From contig JACPGN010000256.1 in the NCBI GenBank assembly GCA_016182435.1, forward strand, positions 1 to 6,990: 6,990 bases of DNA, written 5' to 3'. The notes below the pieces were generated by a model, which made no database searches, had not been told where the DNA came from, and worked only from the letters and a program-made list of their open reading frames with translations. Below, in pieces: positions 1 to 6,202 of this stretch (within the stretch, counting starts at the first letter, position 1; every line of letters starts with the position of its first letter). Source of the DNA: Lentisphaerota bacterium. Its GTDB lineage: Bacteria; Verrucomicrobiota; Kiritimatiellia; JAAZAB01. The translations under genes and the position numbers were made by a program.

Positions 1-192
1 GAAGCGCTGAGTGTTATGTTGCAGGTCGGTTTCTTCAAATGGAAACGCCGCCGTATTTTTGCCTGCGCGCCGATTCATCATCACTTCGAATTGAAGTCGT
101 CGCCCTGGAGCGAAACGCAGGTAACCGTCCGGTTCTGGATCGTTTCCATTATTTTCGCGCTGATCGGCCTGCTGCTGATGAAAATCCGCTGA
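1..192 (+). CDS. mraY: Phospho-N-acetylmuramoyl-pentapeptide transferase, C-terminal end (5' partial)
   Basis: The open frame runs in from the left edge (frame 1) and stops at TGA 190-192, giving the last 63 residues. MraY is an integral inner-membrane enzyme that transfers phospho-MurNAc-pentapeptide from UDP onto undecaprenyl phosphate to make lipid I. The diagnostic stretch is seen here: a Phe-Phe-Lys-Trp segment at about residues 11-14, then API-HHH-FE at about 24-31 (the conserved His cluster of the last cytoplasmic loop), then VRFW followed by a hydrophobic final helix ending in KIR. The line-up with the E. coli MraY C-terminus, as recalled, is clear from HHH to the end. The start lies outside the window. 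murD follows after 136 bases on the same strand, the normal order in division/cell-wall clusters. Confidence 0.96.
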   Translation, partial: EALSVMLQVGFFKWKRRRIFACAPIHHHFELKSSPWSETQVTVRFWIVSIIFALIGLLLMKIR

Positions 193-239
193 CGACAGGT
201 GAAAATAAAGCAATGTGTCAGTTATAAGGTGGTCGCGTG

Positions 240-297
240 AGGGTAGGGACGGCTCGCCGAGCCGTCCGCGGCGCGTTCGGCGAACGCGCCCTACCTC
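240..297. repeat. Branched palindromic repeat (three-way-junction type) between mraY and murD
   Basis: Two adjacent near-perfect hairpins sit inside an outer stem. The outer stem pairs GGTAGGG (242-248) with CCCTACC (289-295). Hairpin one pairs 247-256 with 258-267 (GGACGGCTCG / CGAGCCGTCC). Hairpin two pairs 270-279 with 281-290 (GGCGCGTTCG / CGAACGCGCC). Each has 10 complementary bases per arm, in practice about 8 paired with a small loop. There is no reading frame worth calling. It looks like a dispersed intergenic repeat of a kind I associate with PVC-group genomes (from memory). It could also reduce read-through from mraY into murD, but no T run follows, so it is not a classic terminator. 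Confidence 0.8.
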
Positions 298-328
298 TTA
301 CCCCCACAAGACTGGGGTTACAAAATAA

Positions 329-1682
329 ATGCGGCCATACAAGTCAGCTCTTGTGCTCGGCCTGGGCGAAAGCGGCAAAGCCGCCGCCCGACTCCTGCTG
401 GCCGAAGGCACAAAGGTCGTGGTCTTAGATCGCGGGGATTCAGAGGCTCTGCGTCAGCGCTCCGCCGCATTGCAGGCCTTGGGCGCCGAGGTAAGCCTGG
501 GCCTGCCCGCCGGGTCGGCCAGGGGGAGCGGTGTCAGCGCCGCCGGGTGATTTTGAAGTTGCCATTATCAGTCCCGGTATTTCCGCCTCAGCCGCCGCTG
601 TGCAGGCGATAACCGCCCGCGGCATTCCTGTGGTTTCGGAACTGGAGCTGGGCTGGAGCCGCGCAACCTGCCGAGTGCTGGCCATCACCGGCTCAAACGG
701 CAAAAGCACGCTCGTCAAACTGTGCGCCGAGGCCCTCGCCCAGGCCGGACAACGGGTGGTAATCGCGGGGAATTATGGAGTGCCAGTTGCCGCCGTAGTC
801 AGTGAACGCCGGAAGCTGGACTGGCTGGTGCTGGAAGTCAGTTCCTTCCAATTGGAAACCGTGCAGGCGTTTCGTCCCGATGTGGGCGTGTTGCTGAACG
901 TGACGCCGAATCATCTTGACCGGCACGGGGATTTGCCGACCTACCGCGGGCTGAAAGCGCGCTTGTTTGCGCGCATGACCGCGGCGGATACCGGCATTGT
1001 TGAGCAGGCGATCATGCCGGAAATCCAAGCCCTGGCTCATTCATCTAACCGCTGGATTGTCGCAGGTATCAGCCCGACTGCCGATTGCTTTTATCAGTCC
1101 GGCGCCATTCATAATTCAATCTCGCGGGAAAAGATTGAATTGCGCGGCACGATGTTCGACAACGAAATCATGGGACTTACCGCCGCGGCCGCCATGGCGG
1201 CGCTCTCGGCCTGCGGTGTGGCTGCGCGGCATCTGGTAGCCGCTGCCCGCGCTTTTAAGCCGCTGCCGCATCGTATGCAGGCCCTTGGCGCGGTGCGCGG
1301 CATCCGGGTGGTGAATGATTCCAAGGCCACGAATCTCGCGGCCATGCTGGCCGCGCTGACCATCACACCCGCTCCGATCAGATTGATTGCCGGTGGCTTG
1401 CCTAAGCGCGAGTCTTATGAGCCGGCTCGGGAACTGCTGGCAAGCAAAGTGACCGGGGTCTATCTGATTGGCCAGGCGGCTGAAGCCATGGCCGCCGCTT
1501 GGCGCGAGACACTGCCGTGTATTATGTGTGGCACGCTCGAACAGGCCGTTGCCACGGCCTGGAAGGAGGCCAAACCAGGCGAAACGATTCTGCTTTCACC
1601 CGCCTGCGCCAGCTTTGACCAGTTCCACAGTTTCGAGGAGCGCGGCGAGCGCTTTAGTAACTTGATCCAGCGCTTGGCCTGA
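329..1682 (+). pseudogene. murD: UDP-N-acetylmuramoylalanine--D-glutamate ligase, interrupted by a one-base frameshift
   Basis: MurD is the cytoplasmic ATP-dependent ligase that adds D-Glu to UDP-MurNAc-L-Ala. Two overlapping frames make one protein: 329-550 gives the N-terminal Rossmann-like domain (GLGESGKAA near residue 11), and the frame carrying 531-1682 gives the rest. The second frame has the ATP-binding loop TGSNGKST (687-710), NVTPNHLDRHG (from 897), YRGLK with the lysine expected to be carbamylated, LPHRMQ, NDSKATN (1314-1334) and SPACASFDQF (1596-1625). Removing one base near GGGGG 522-526 joins the frames into about 450 residues, normal for MurD. ATG 329 is chosen because an in-frame TAA lies directly before it; the ribosome site is weak (GGGG at 314-317). 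All motifs are intact and the enzyme is essential, so an assembly error or very recent mutation is more likely than true decay. Confidence 0.93.
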
Positions 1683-1747
1683 ATTCGCCTTAGCGCTTCG
1701 GATTTTCCTGTTAAGCCAGTTACGTCAATGCTATAAAAAACGTAATT

Positions 1748-1753
1748 GAGGAG
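1748..1753 (+). promoter_or_regulatory. Strong Shine-Dalgarno site of the aminotransferase gene
   Basis: GAGGAG is placed five bases before ATG 1759, which fixes the start. A TATAAA at 1732-1737 could be a -10 box giving this gene its own transcript, but no convincing -35 was seen, so no promoter is called. Confidence 0.75.
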
Positions 1754-1758
1754 TTCGC

Positions 1759-3042
1759 ATGTCAGGATTAGCGATCAATCAGGGCCGACCAGTGCGGACG
1801 GCGCCGTTCGCCTCCTGGCCGGTTTTCGACGCGGCCGAGGAAGCGGCGCTACTGAAGGTGCTGCGCAGCGGCAAGTGGTGGCGCTTTGCCTTCGGGCAGG
1901 GGGTTGAACTGGCCGAGCCGGAACAAGGCGAGCAGAGCGAGGTGGTGCTTTTTCAAAAGGAATTTGCCGATTATCACGAATGCCGTTACGGCGTCGCGGC
2001 GGCCAACGGCACCGGCACGCTGGAAATCGGGATTCGCGCGCTGGATTTCGCGATCGGTGATGAGATCATCATCCCGGCCTATACCTACATTGCCTGTGCC
2101 GCCTGCGTGCTGCAGAATAATCTCGTGCCCATCTTTGTTGACGTAGAAGCCGATACCTATAACCTCGACCCTGCCCGGATTGAGCAGGCCATTACGCCGC
2201 GCACGCGGGCGATCATGGTGGTGCATTTCGGCGGACAGGTGGCCGATATGGATCGCATCCTGGCGATTGCCGCCAAACATCGCCTGGCGGTGATTGAAGA
2301 CGCCGCCCATGCGCACGGCTGCGCCTGGAAGGGCAAGAAAGCGGGTTCGTTCGGGCTTTTCAGCTCCTTCAGCTTTCAAGCCAGCAAGAACATGACCAGC
2401 GGCGAGGGCGGGATTCTCTGCGCCAATGACCAGGCGCTGGCCACGGAATGCGATTCACTGCTCTGGGCCGGTCGCAGGGTAGGGCGGCCATGGTATGAGT
2501 TTCATCGCCTGGGCTGGAATTACCGGATGACGGAGTTTCAGGCAGCCATTCTACGCTGTCAGCTCCAACGGCTTGACCGGCAAATTGATTGCCGGGCGCG
2601 CAATGCCGAGTATCTCTCGGAGCAGCTTGCGCGGATTGAGGGTGTAAGCCCGCTCGTCCCCGACCCGCGCGCCACGCGGCACGGCTACCATGTCTATATG
2701 TTCCGCTATGATGAGGAGCGCACCGGACTCAAGCGCGAGCGTTTTCTCAAAGCGCTGGTCGCCGAGGGCATTCCAGCCGTCAGCGGCTACACTTTCCCTT
2801 TATACAAGAACCCGATGTTCCTGGAAAAGAAGTTTATCAATGGCTCGTTTCCGCTGGGGAGCGCCTATCACGCGGACCTCGATTATCGGGAGTTTGCAGC
2901 ATTGTGCCCGGTGGCCGAGCGGGCGGCCGGCTCCGAAGCGGTCTGGCTGCCCCAGAATGTGTTGCTCGGCTCCCGAAAAGATATCGCCGATATTGTTGAA
3001 GCCATCCAGAAAGTCCTGACCCACAAGAACGAGATCCCCTGA
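1759..3042 (+). CDS. DegT/DnrJ/EryC1/StrS-family PLP-dependent aminotransferase
   Basis: 427 residues, the usual length or slightly longer for this fold-type I family of cytoplasmic sugar or cyclitol aminotransferases. Visible family marks are: NGTGTLE at 83-89 (phosphate-binding turn); DEIIIPAYTYIA at 101-112; VPIFVDV at 123-129; IEDAAHAHG at 179-187, with Asp181 expected to contact the PLP ring nitrogen; FSFQASKNMTSGEGG at 204-218, with Lys210 as the likely Schiff-base lysine; and GWNYRMTEFQAA at 252-263. Members make amino sugars for surface polysaccharides, or amino-cyclitols. The substrate cannot be read from the sequence, and no sugar dehydratase, epimerase or glycosyltransferase is nearby to help. 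It starts 76 bases after murD, where ftsW would often lie, and ends before a hairpin pair. A few members of the superfamily are regulatory and lack the lysine; this one keeps it. Confidence 0.93.
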   Translation: MSGLAINQGRPVRTAPFASWPVFDAAEEAALLKVLRSGKWWRFAFGQGVELAEPEQGEQSEVVLFQKEFADYHECRYGVAAANGTGTLEIGIRALDFAIGDEIIIPAYTYIACAACVLQNNLVPIFVDVEADTYNLDPARIEQAITPRTRAIMVVHFGGQVADMDRILAIAAKHRLAVIEDAAHAHGCAWKGKKAGSFGLFSSFSFQASKNMTSGEGGILCANDQALATECDSLLWAGRRVGRPWYEFHRLGWNYRMTEFQAAILRCQLQRLDRQIDCRARNAEYLSEQLARIEGVSPLVPDPRATRHGYHVYMFRYDEERTGLKRERFLKALVAEGIPAVSGYTFPLYKNPMFLEKKFINGSFPLGSAYHADLDYREFAALCPVAERAAGSEAVWLPQNVLLGSRKDIADIVEAIQKVLTHKNEIP

Positions 3043-3075
3043 TAGGGAAATTTGCGTAAAGAGATAGAGGAACAC

Positions 3076-3130
3076 GACCCCAACGGGGTCGGACATCATA
3101 GCCCAGCGAGAATCGCTGGGCCCCCTTTTT
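3076..3130 (+). terminator. Double hairpin plus T run after the aminotransferase; also a dispersed-repeat candidate
   Basis: Hairpin one is GACCCC-AAC-GGGGTC (3076-3090). Hairpin two is a perfect 9-bp stem with a 3-base loop, GCCCAGCGA-GAA-TCGCTGGGC (3101-3121). A C run and TTTTT (3126-3130) follow. The position, 34 bases past the aminotransferase stop and just before the convergent gene, fits rho-independent termination on the + strand. The spacing between stem and T run (CCCC) is not ideal. The pairing of a small ACCCC-AAC-GGGGT hairpin with a GCCCAG... hairpin resembles an intergenic repeat I recall from PVC bacteria, so it may be a repeat that happens to serve as terminator. Confidence 0.6.
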
Positions 3131-3139
3131 CCCCAGACC

Positions 3140-4591
3140 TCAAATTGCCAGGCCGTCCGTGTGATGCCGGTTGAGATTCTGGGTTGCGACCCAATTCAAC
3201 CATTCCCAGAAGCGGTAGCGCTGGTAATCATCGGTGTGGTCGCATTGCGAAGCGCAGACTCTATCCGCGAAACCATGAGCCGAAGGCGCGGAAAGCTTCT
3301 TGAGGTCGTCGTTGAGCGTCCCGGCGTCCCAGTGCGCCAGTATGACTGCGAAATCTTCGCCGTCCTTTTCACTCCCCAGGACTTGGGAGAGCGTTTTACG
3401 CCCGAATGCTCGCACGGTATCCTCCGGCCAGTGCGTAAAATGCGAGAAGGCCAGGTAATTCAAAGCCGCCGGGATCAGGCGGGCGGAAACTTCGCCATGA
3501 ATGCTCACGCCTTCTAACCCCGACCGATAGGCGCGCAGGCAGGCTTCCTTGATCGTGCTGACCGCGCATTGGTAGCGATTCACGCTGCTCCATTGGCTGG
3601 CCTGGTGAACAAACCCGACATTGCGCTTAGCGCCCGGCCGCAGGTCCTTGCTCCATTGCGGATTGGCGAAGGCCGCCGCGGGTGCGCCATCATCTAAGTA
3701 GGCGGTCAAGGGCAGGGCTTCTTTCAGCAACATGCCGGTCAGGGTCCACTGACAGATGCTTTGTTCGGGCAAGATGCTCAACATGGCCGGCGGCTTCTGG
3801 CCCATGCCGGTATTTTGCTTCAACTCCTGGCAATACTGGAATCCCGCATAGGTGGCGTAGGTCGCTAAAATGTCAGGGAGCCGATCCTGAATGGCGAGTA
3901 GCGCCTGCTGATAGGAGCGGCCCTGGTGGAAAAAGACATCGGGATCATCGGCGGGCCAGCCCTGGCGCAAGGCCTTGGCCAGCGGGGAATAGTCCACCAG
4001 GAAATCGCCGTTTTCCAGATTGAGGCCGCCGATTTCAAATTCCCGGAACAGCCAATCCAGCGATTCCTTCAACCAGGCCTGGAAGGCCGGATGGCCGAGG
4101 CAGGCGCCGTATTCGCCGTTGAATTCCATGGGCTGGCCCTTTTCGGTGAGCATGCGGGCATCCGGGTTCTGGCGCAGAAAGTTCTGGAGGTTGTAACGGT
4201 GATCGCCTTCGTAGTAGGCGCCGCCATACCAGGTGGTGCCGAAGCCCGGCATGATCGCCACGCCTTTTTTGGCCGCGTAACCCGCCACGCGCTTGGCATA
4301 TTCAACCCCGCCGTGCGAATCGCGCAGGAAGCCCCAGATGATGATGCCCTTGATCCCCAGTCCGGCGGCATGGTCCGTCAGGCGCCGATAATCCTCGATA
4401 AAAGTGTCCGCGTGCTTGAAATAGCGGTTATAGCAGCCGCCTATCTGCAGGCCGGGATCATCCACGAACCAGTTGGTGCTGTGGTCCCACGTCCAGAAAT
4501 AGGAGCTGGGCAGAGCTGATTTCGGGCGTTCGAGCTTGAAGCTGAAATAATGCCGGGGCAGAGCCCGCTCTTCGGTCGAGCAGATCCACAT
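3140..4591 (-). CDS. Putative TIM-barrel carbohydrate-active protein of unknown family
   Basis: About 483 residues. No signal peptide or membrane helix is seen, so it is probably cytoplasmic. I do not recognise the family with certainty. Very aromatic segments such as FWTWDHSTNW (residues 34-43, numbered from ATG 4597), alternating strand/helix blocks such as IKGIIIWGF (82-90) and VAIMPGFG (113-120), and acidic residues at strand ends (GGLNLENGD 190-198, Glu196; VSIHGEVS 364-371, Glu369) resemble (beta/alpha)8 glycoside hydrolases. Assigning Glu196 or Glu369 as catalytic is a guess. Two in-frame ATGs are possible. GAAGGGAG (4598-4605) abuts the first ATG (4597) with no spacing but lies six bases before the second (4591), so the second is preferred. 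The gene is convergent with the aminotransferase and has an isolated position, with a compound inverted repeat upstream. A sugar-processing role together with the aminotransferase is possible but unproven. Confidence 0.75.
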   Translation of the reverse strand: MWICSTEERALPRHYFSFKLERPKSALPSSYFWTWDHSTNWFVDDPGLQIGGCYNRYFKHADTFIEDYRRLTDHAAGLGIKGIIIWGFLRDSHGGVEYAKRVAGYAAKKGVAIMPGFGTTWYGGAYYEGDHRYNLQNFLRQNPDARMLTEKGQPMEFNGEYGACLGHPAFQAWLKESLDWLFREFEIGGLNLENGDFLVDYSPLAKALRQGWPADDPDVFFHQGRSYQQALLAIQDRLPDILATYATYAGFQYCQELKQNTGMGQKPPAMLSILPEQSICQWTLTGMLLKEALPLTAYLDDGAPAAAFANPQWSKDLRPGAKRNVGFVHQASQWSSVNRYQCAVSTIKEACLRAYRSGLEGVSIHGEVSARLIPAALNYLAFSHFTHWPEDTVRAFGRKTLSQVLGSEKDGEDFAVILAHWDAGTLNDDLKKLSAPSAHGFADRVCASQCDHTDDYQRYRFWEWLNWVATQNLNRHHTDGLAI

Positions 4592-4597
4592 AGACAT

Positions 4598-4605
4598 CTC
4601 CCTTC
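4598..4605 (-). promoter_or_regulatory. Ribosome binding site that decides the start of the TIM-barrel gene
   Basis: Read on the minus strand this is GAAGGGAG. It directly touches ATG 4597-4595 and is six bases from ATG 4591-4589. Normal spacing favours the inner ATG, which shortens the protein by two residues. Confidence 0.6.
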
Positions 4606-4637
4606 AAAAAAGAAACAATTGAGGCCGATGAAAAGCA

Positions 4638-4714
4638 GCCTGCCCGCCCGCCTGCAGCGCTATGTGCAGCATTGCGGGCAGGCCAGACTTCGTCCAGCGA
4701 TGTAGGCGGGCGGG
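4638..4714. repeat. Compound inverted repeat with two mutually exclusive foldings
   Basis: Folding one: GCCTGCCCGC (4638-4647) pairs with GCGGGCAGGC (4674-4683), with an inner CTGCA/TGCAG stem (4652-4656 / 4665-4669) and a 4x4 internal loop. Folding two: 4643-4656 (CCCGCCCGCCTGCA) pairs over 14 positions, one of them G-T, with 4701-4714 (TGTAGGCGGGCGGG). Both use the bases 4643-4656, so only one can form. The element lies 47-123 bases upstream of the minus-strand TIM-barrel start. It is probably a mobile or dispersed intergenic palindrome; a regulatory role in the leader is only a possibility. Confidence 0.7.
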
Positions 4715-4747
4715 AATGGTGGGGAAAAGCGCCGGGGTGGTCAAGTT

Positions 4748-4768
4748 AAATACGGGAAATACGGGAAA
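4748..4768. repeat. Short tandem repeat, AAATACGGG twice
   Basis: Two exact copies of the nonamer at 4748-4756 and 4757-4765, followed by AAA. The 4715-4819 stretch around it has no supported gene. It also holds ACAAGACTGTGGTT (4782-4795), which matches 13 of 14 bases with 306-319 upstream of murD. Confidence 0.6.
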
Positions 4769-4819
4769 AAGTGGGACATCTACAAGACTGTGGTTTGTCG
4801 GCGGCTGTCGGAGTGAGCT

Positions 4820-4884
4820 GGCCGAACGCCGCGAATCACGCATCGGCGCGCCGGCGACGATAGCGCGCATTCATCTTGTTGGCC
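4820..4884 (-). other. attC-like recombination site A (downstream of mazF)
   Basis: Read on the minus strand: GGCCAAC core (4884-4878), 5-base spacer, GAAT arm (4872-4869), ATCG arm (4861-4858), a GC-rich palindromic centre, CGAT (4845-4842), ATTC (4836-4833), 5-base spacer, and GTTCGGCC core (4827-4820, one bulged C in the pairing). Outer AAC/GTT cores, symmetric 5-base spacers, inner arms with unequal bulges and a length of 65 bp all follow the R''-L''-L'-R' plan of integron attC sites. It begins three bases after the mazF stop. The R' box departs from the strict GTTRRRY consensus, and the primary sequence differs from sites B and C, so this is a structural call. Confidence 0.5.
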
Positions 4885-4887
4885 CCC

Positions 4888-5223
4888 TCAGTAGATGCAG
4901 GCATCAAGCAGCGAAAGCACCGTATCCAACACCGCTGGCGCCGCGCGAGAGATCCTTCGAGCATTGCGGGCGCGAAAATCAATTGACTTGACCTGCTCGA
5001 CCATGACCACGCCCGTGATGCCAGGATCGTCCTCGATCGGCACATGGAAGGGATGGCCACGCCGGGTATTCGTGATTGGGCAGACGATGGCAAGTCCCGC
5101 GTGTTGGTTGAACAAGTCATTGCTGACAACAAGTGCGGGGCGTCGTCCCCTTTGTTCGTGTCCCGACTGCGGATCGAATGTGACGGCGACATAGTCGCCC
5201 TTGCTCGGAACGTACGTCGGCAT
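4888..5223 (-). CDS. mazF: MazF/PemK-family mRNA interferase toxin
   Basis: 111 residues, the same length as E. coli MazF. The family is a sequence-specific, ribosome-independent endoribonuclease that cuts mRNA when released from its antitoxin. The N-terminal half carries the family pattern: GDYVAVTFDP (9-18), the G-x-EQ-x-G-x-RP turn at 21-29 with Arg28, then VVSND and CPITN with Thr51. Arg28 and Thr51 match the Arg/Thr pair known as the active site of MazF enzymes. A later segment, VVMVEQVKSIDFRAR, matches the conserved dimer-interface stretch ending ADQVKSI-WRAR in E. coli. The ATG (5223) directly follows the TAG of mazE with no gap, and GGGAGG inside the last codons of mazE serves as its ribosome site, so the two are translationally linked with antitoxin first. 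Complete, with no missing key residue. Confidence 0.95.
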   Translation of the reverse strand: MPTYVPSKGDYVAVTFDPQSGHEQRGRRPALVVSNDLFNQHAGLAIVCPITNTRRGHPFHVPIEDDPGITGVVMVEQVKSIDFRARNARRISRAAPAVLDTVLSLLDACIY

Positions 5224-5472
5224 CTACCATACCTCCCGTCCGACGGGCTTTCCCCAGTTCACCACTTCGGGCTTGTAGTCCCGCGGAATCTGCGCAACGA
5301 GCCTCTTGAGGTCGCAGCCGCCTCGCATCCGTTTTGCGGGCGCGACCAGAATCACACCGTCACGAACAGTGAGGTTCACCTCATCGCCCACCGAGATGTT
5401 TGCGTCCGCCAGCACCTGGCGGTTCAAGCGTAGTCCCTGGCTATTGCCCCAGCTTTGCACTTTCGTGATCAT
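5224..5472 (-). CDS. mazE: MazE-type antitoxin (AbrB/SpoVT swapped-hairpin DNA-binding domain)
   Basis: 82 residues, identical in length to E. coli MazE. The N-terminal domain reads WGNSQGLRLNRQVL (8-21), then VGDEVNLTVRDGVILVAP (28-45), the standard AbrB-like DNA-binding and dimer fold. The C-terminal tail ends NWGKPVGREVW, closely matching the DWGEP...KEVW end of E. coli MazE that wraps around and blocks MazF. It is expected to neutralise the downstream toxin and repress the shared promoter. The ATG at 5472 has a modest ribosome site (CAGGTAA on the minus strand). A near-consensus promoter lies just upstream, so the pair can be expressed on its own whatever its neighbours do. Confidence 0.95.
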   Translation of the reverse strand: MITKVQSWGNSQGLRLNRQVLADANISVGDEVNLTVRDGVILVAPAKRMRGGCDLKRLVAQIPRDYKPEVVNWGKPVGREVW

Positions 5473-5485
5473 GGCTTACCTGCTT

Positions 5486-5524
5486 GGATATCCCATGTAT
5501 AGCCCAGCGCGCGCTCAGAGTCAA
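5486..5524 (-). promoter_or_regulatory. mazEF promoter with an operator candidate
   Basis: On the minus strand TTGACT (5524-5519) and TATACA (5501-5496) are separated by exactly 17 bases, a very good sigma-70-type match. Transcription would start near 5489, giving a leader of about 17 bases before mazE ATG. The 8-bp palindrome GGATATCC (5486-5493) covers the predicted start site and is a plausible MazE or MazEF operator, though binding is not shown by sequence alone. Confidence 0.75.
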
Positions 5525-5536
5525 GCGTTTCACGGC

Positions 5537-5599
5537 AGCCAACGTTCCGCCTGAACCTCGCGGCGCTTAGCCGCGTAGTGTTCTATGCGGGTGTTGGCC
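5537..5599 (-). other. attC-like recombination site B (between deoxyribosyltransferase-like gene and mazEF)
   Basis: Read on the minus strand: GGCCAAC core (5599-5593), arms CCGC (5590-5587) and GAAC (5583-5580) separated by a 3-base bulge, then a perfect inner hairpin GCCGCG/CGCGGC positioned at 5559-5575 with a 5-base loop, then GTTC (5556-5553) and GCGG (5550-5547) separated by a 2-base bulge, and GTTGGCT core (5543-5537). Core-to-inner-arm spacing is nine bases on each side. GCCAAC and GTTGGC pair fully. The TAA of the upstream gene lies in the central loop (5569-5567), as is common for cassette genes whose stop sits inside attC. This is the best formed of the three sites. Confidence 0.55.
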
Positions 5600-6151
5600 A
5601 TGTTCCATGAGTACTTTCAGGTCGTTTGTGATGCATCGAGACAGATCCTCTGGAGAGGTCACGTCATGAAACTGACTCGAAGTGAGTCTACAGAAACCTT
5701 CAAGGCACCTGTAAGGCAGTTTGTCCACTCCCGGCAAAAAGTACAGAAGCATGGACTTACCTAACTCTGATGCCCAGCCGCACTCAGCCGATGCCCCAAC
5801 CGAAACACTCTTGTCAATAACTACGACGAACACGTCGCAGTCCTTCACCTCGGCGTGGTCTCGCGGAATGAAGTCCGCCGGTTTGGCCAGCGACTTGCCA
5901 AATTGTTCTATCCGGTGGGCGCTACTGACGACACACCCGGCATTCGTGACGCCGGTATGCGCATGGTGAATGATGTCTTTGAGTTGCGGGTCAAAGCCGT
6001 TGTCGTCCATGGCTGTGGTGAACCGCGCGGCAACGAACACGACAGGTTGTTCCCGGCGAGTAGCCCGCGGGAAGTAGAGACGCCGGTTGATCCAGTAATC
6101 AGCCCCAGTATTGATGACAATGAGTCCAAAGCAGAGGCCGGGCCGGGCCAA
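5567..6151 (-). CDS. Nucleoside 2-deoxyribosyltransferase-like protein
   Basis: 194 residues from TTG 6151; the start is uncertain. The core has the marks of the nucleoside deoxyribosyltransferase fold, a small flavodoxin-like enzyme acting on N-glycosidic bonds: a first strand VVFVAARF (37-44), RDHAEVKDCDVFVVVID (97-113), and SVGASAECGWASELGKSMLL (117-136). In the last, Glu123 sits where the catalytic nucleophile of the family lies. The family includes nucleoside salvage enzymes and also hydrolases used in immunity or NAD/nucleotide cleavage, so the substrate is open. The first ATG in this frame is only at residue 48. A better initiation signal, GAGG before ATG 6209, lies one frame off. The C-terminus runs into attC-like site B, which supplies the last 11 codons and the stop. 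No partner gene is visible; the unit appears as a one-gene cassette. Confidence 0.7.
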   Translation of the reverse strand: MARPGLCFGLIVINTGADYWINRRLYFPRATRREQPVVFVAARFTTAMDDNGFDPQLKDIIHHAHTGVTNAGCVVSSAHRIEQFGKSLAKPADFIPRDHAEVKDCDVFVVVIDKSVSVGASAECGWASELGKSMLLYFLPGVDKLPYRCLEGFCRLTSSQFHDVTSPEDLSRCITNDLKVLMEHGQHPHRTLRG

Positions 6152-6202
6152 GTCCGCGAGATTGCCCTGTAGAGTGTTGCCTGGGATTATGCAGGATATG
6201 TC

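Noticed and set aside
39..227. 62-codon frame overlapping the mraY end
   Set aside because: It is out of frame with the clear MraY C-terminus and has no features of its own.
1849..2379. 176-codon minus-strand frame inside the aminotransferase
   Set aside because: The + strand protein has all family motifs there; the antisense frame has no recognisable domain.
3926..4519. 197-codon + strand frame opposite the TIM-barrel gene
   Set aside because: It is antisense to a long frame with coherent protein features; length is explained by GC-rich codon bias in the opposite strand.
4604..4870. 88-codon minus-strand frame upstream of the TIM-barrel gene
   Set aside because: It runs through the inverted repeat and the attC-like site and is low-complexity; no domain or ribosome site.
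5044..5433. 129-codon + strand frame across mazEF
   Set aside because: It lies opposite two well-identified genes of exact family length and is a shadow.
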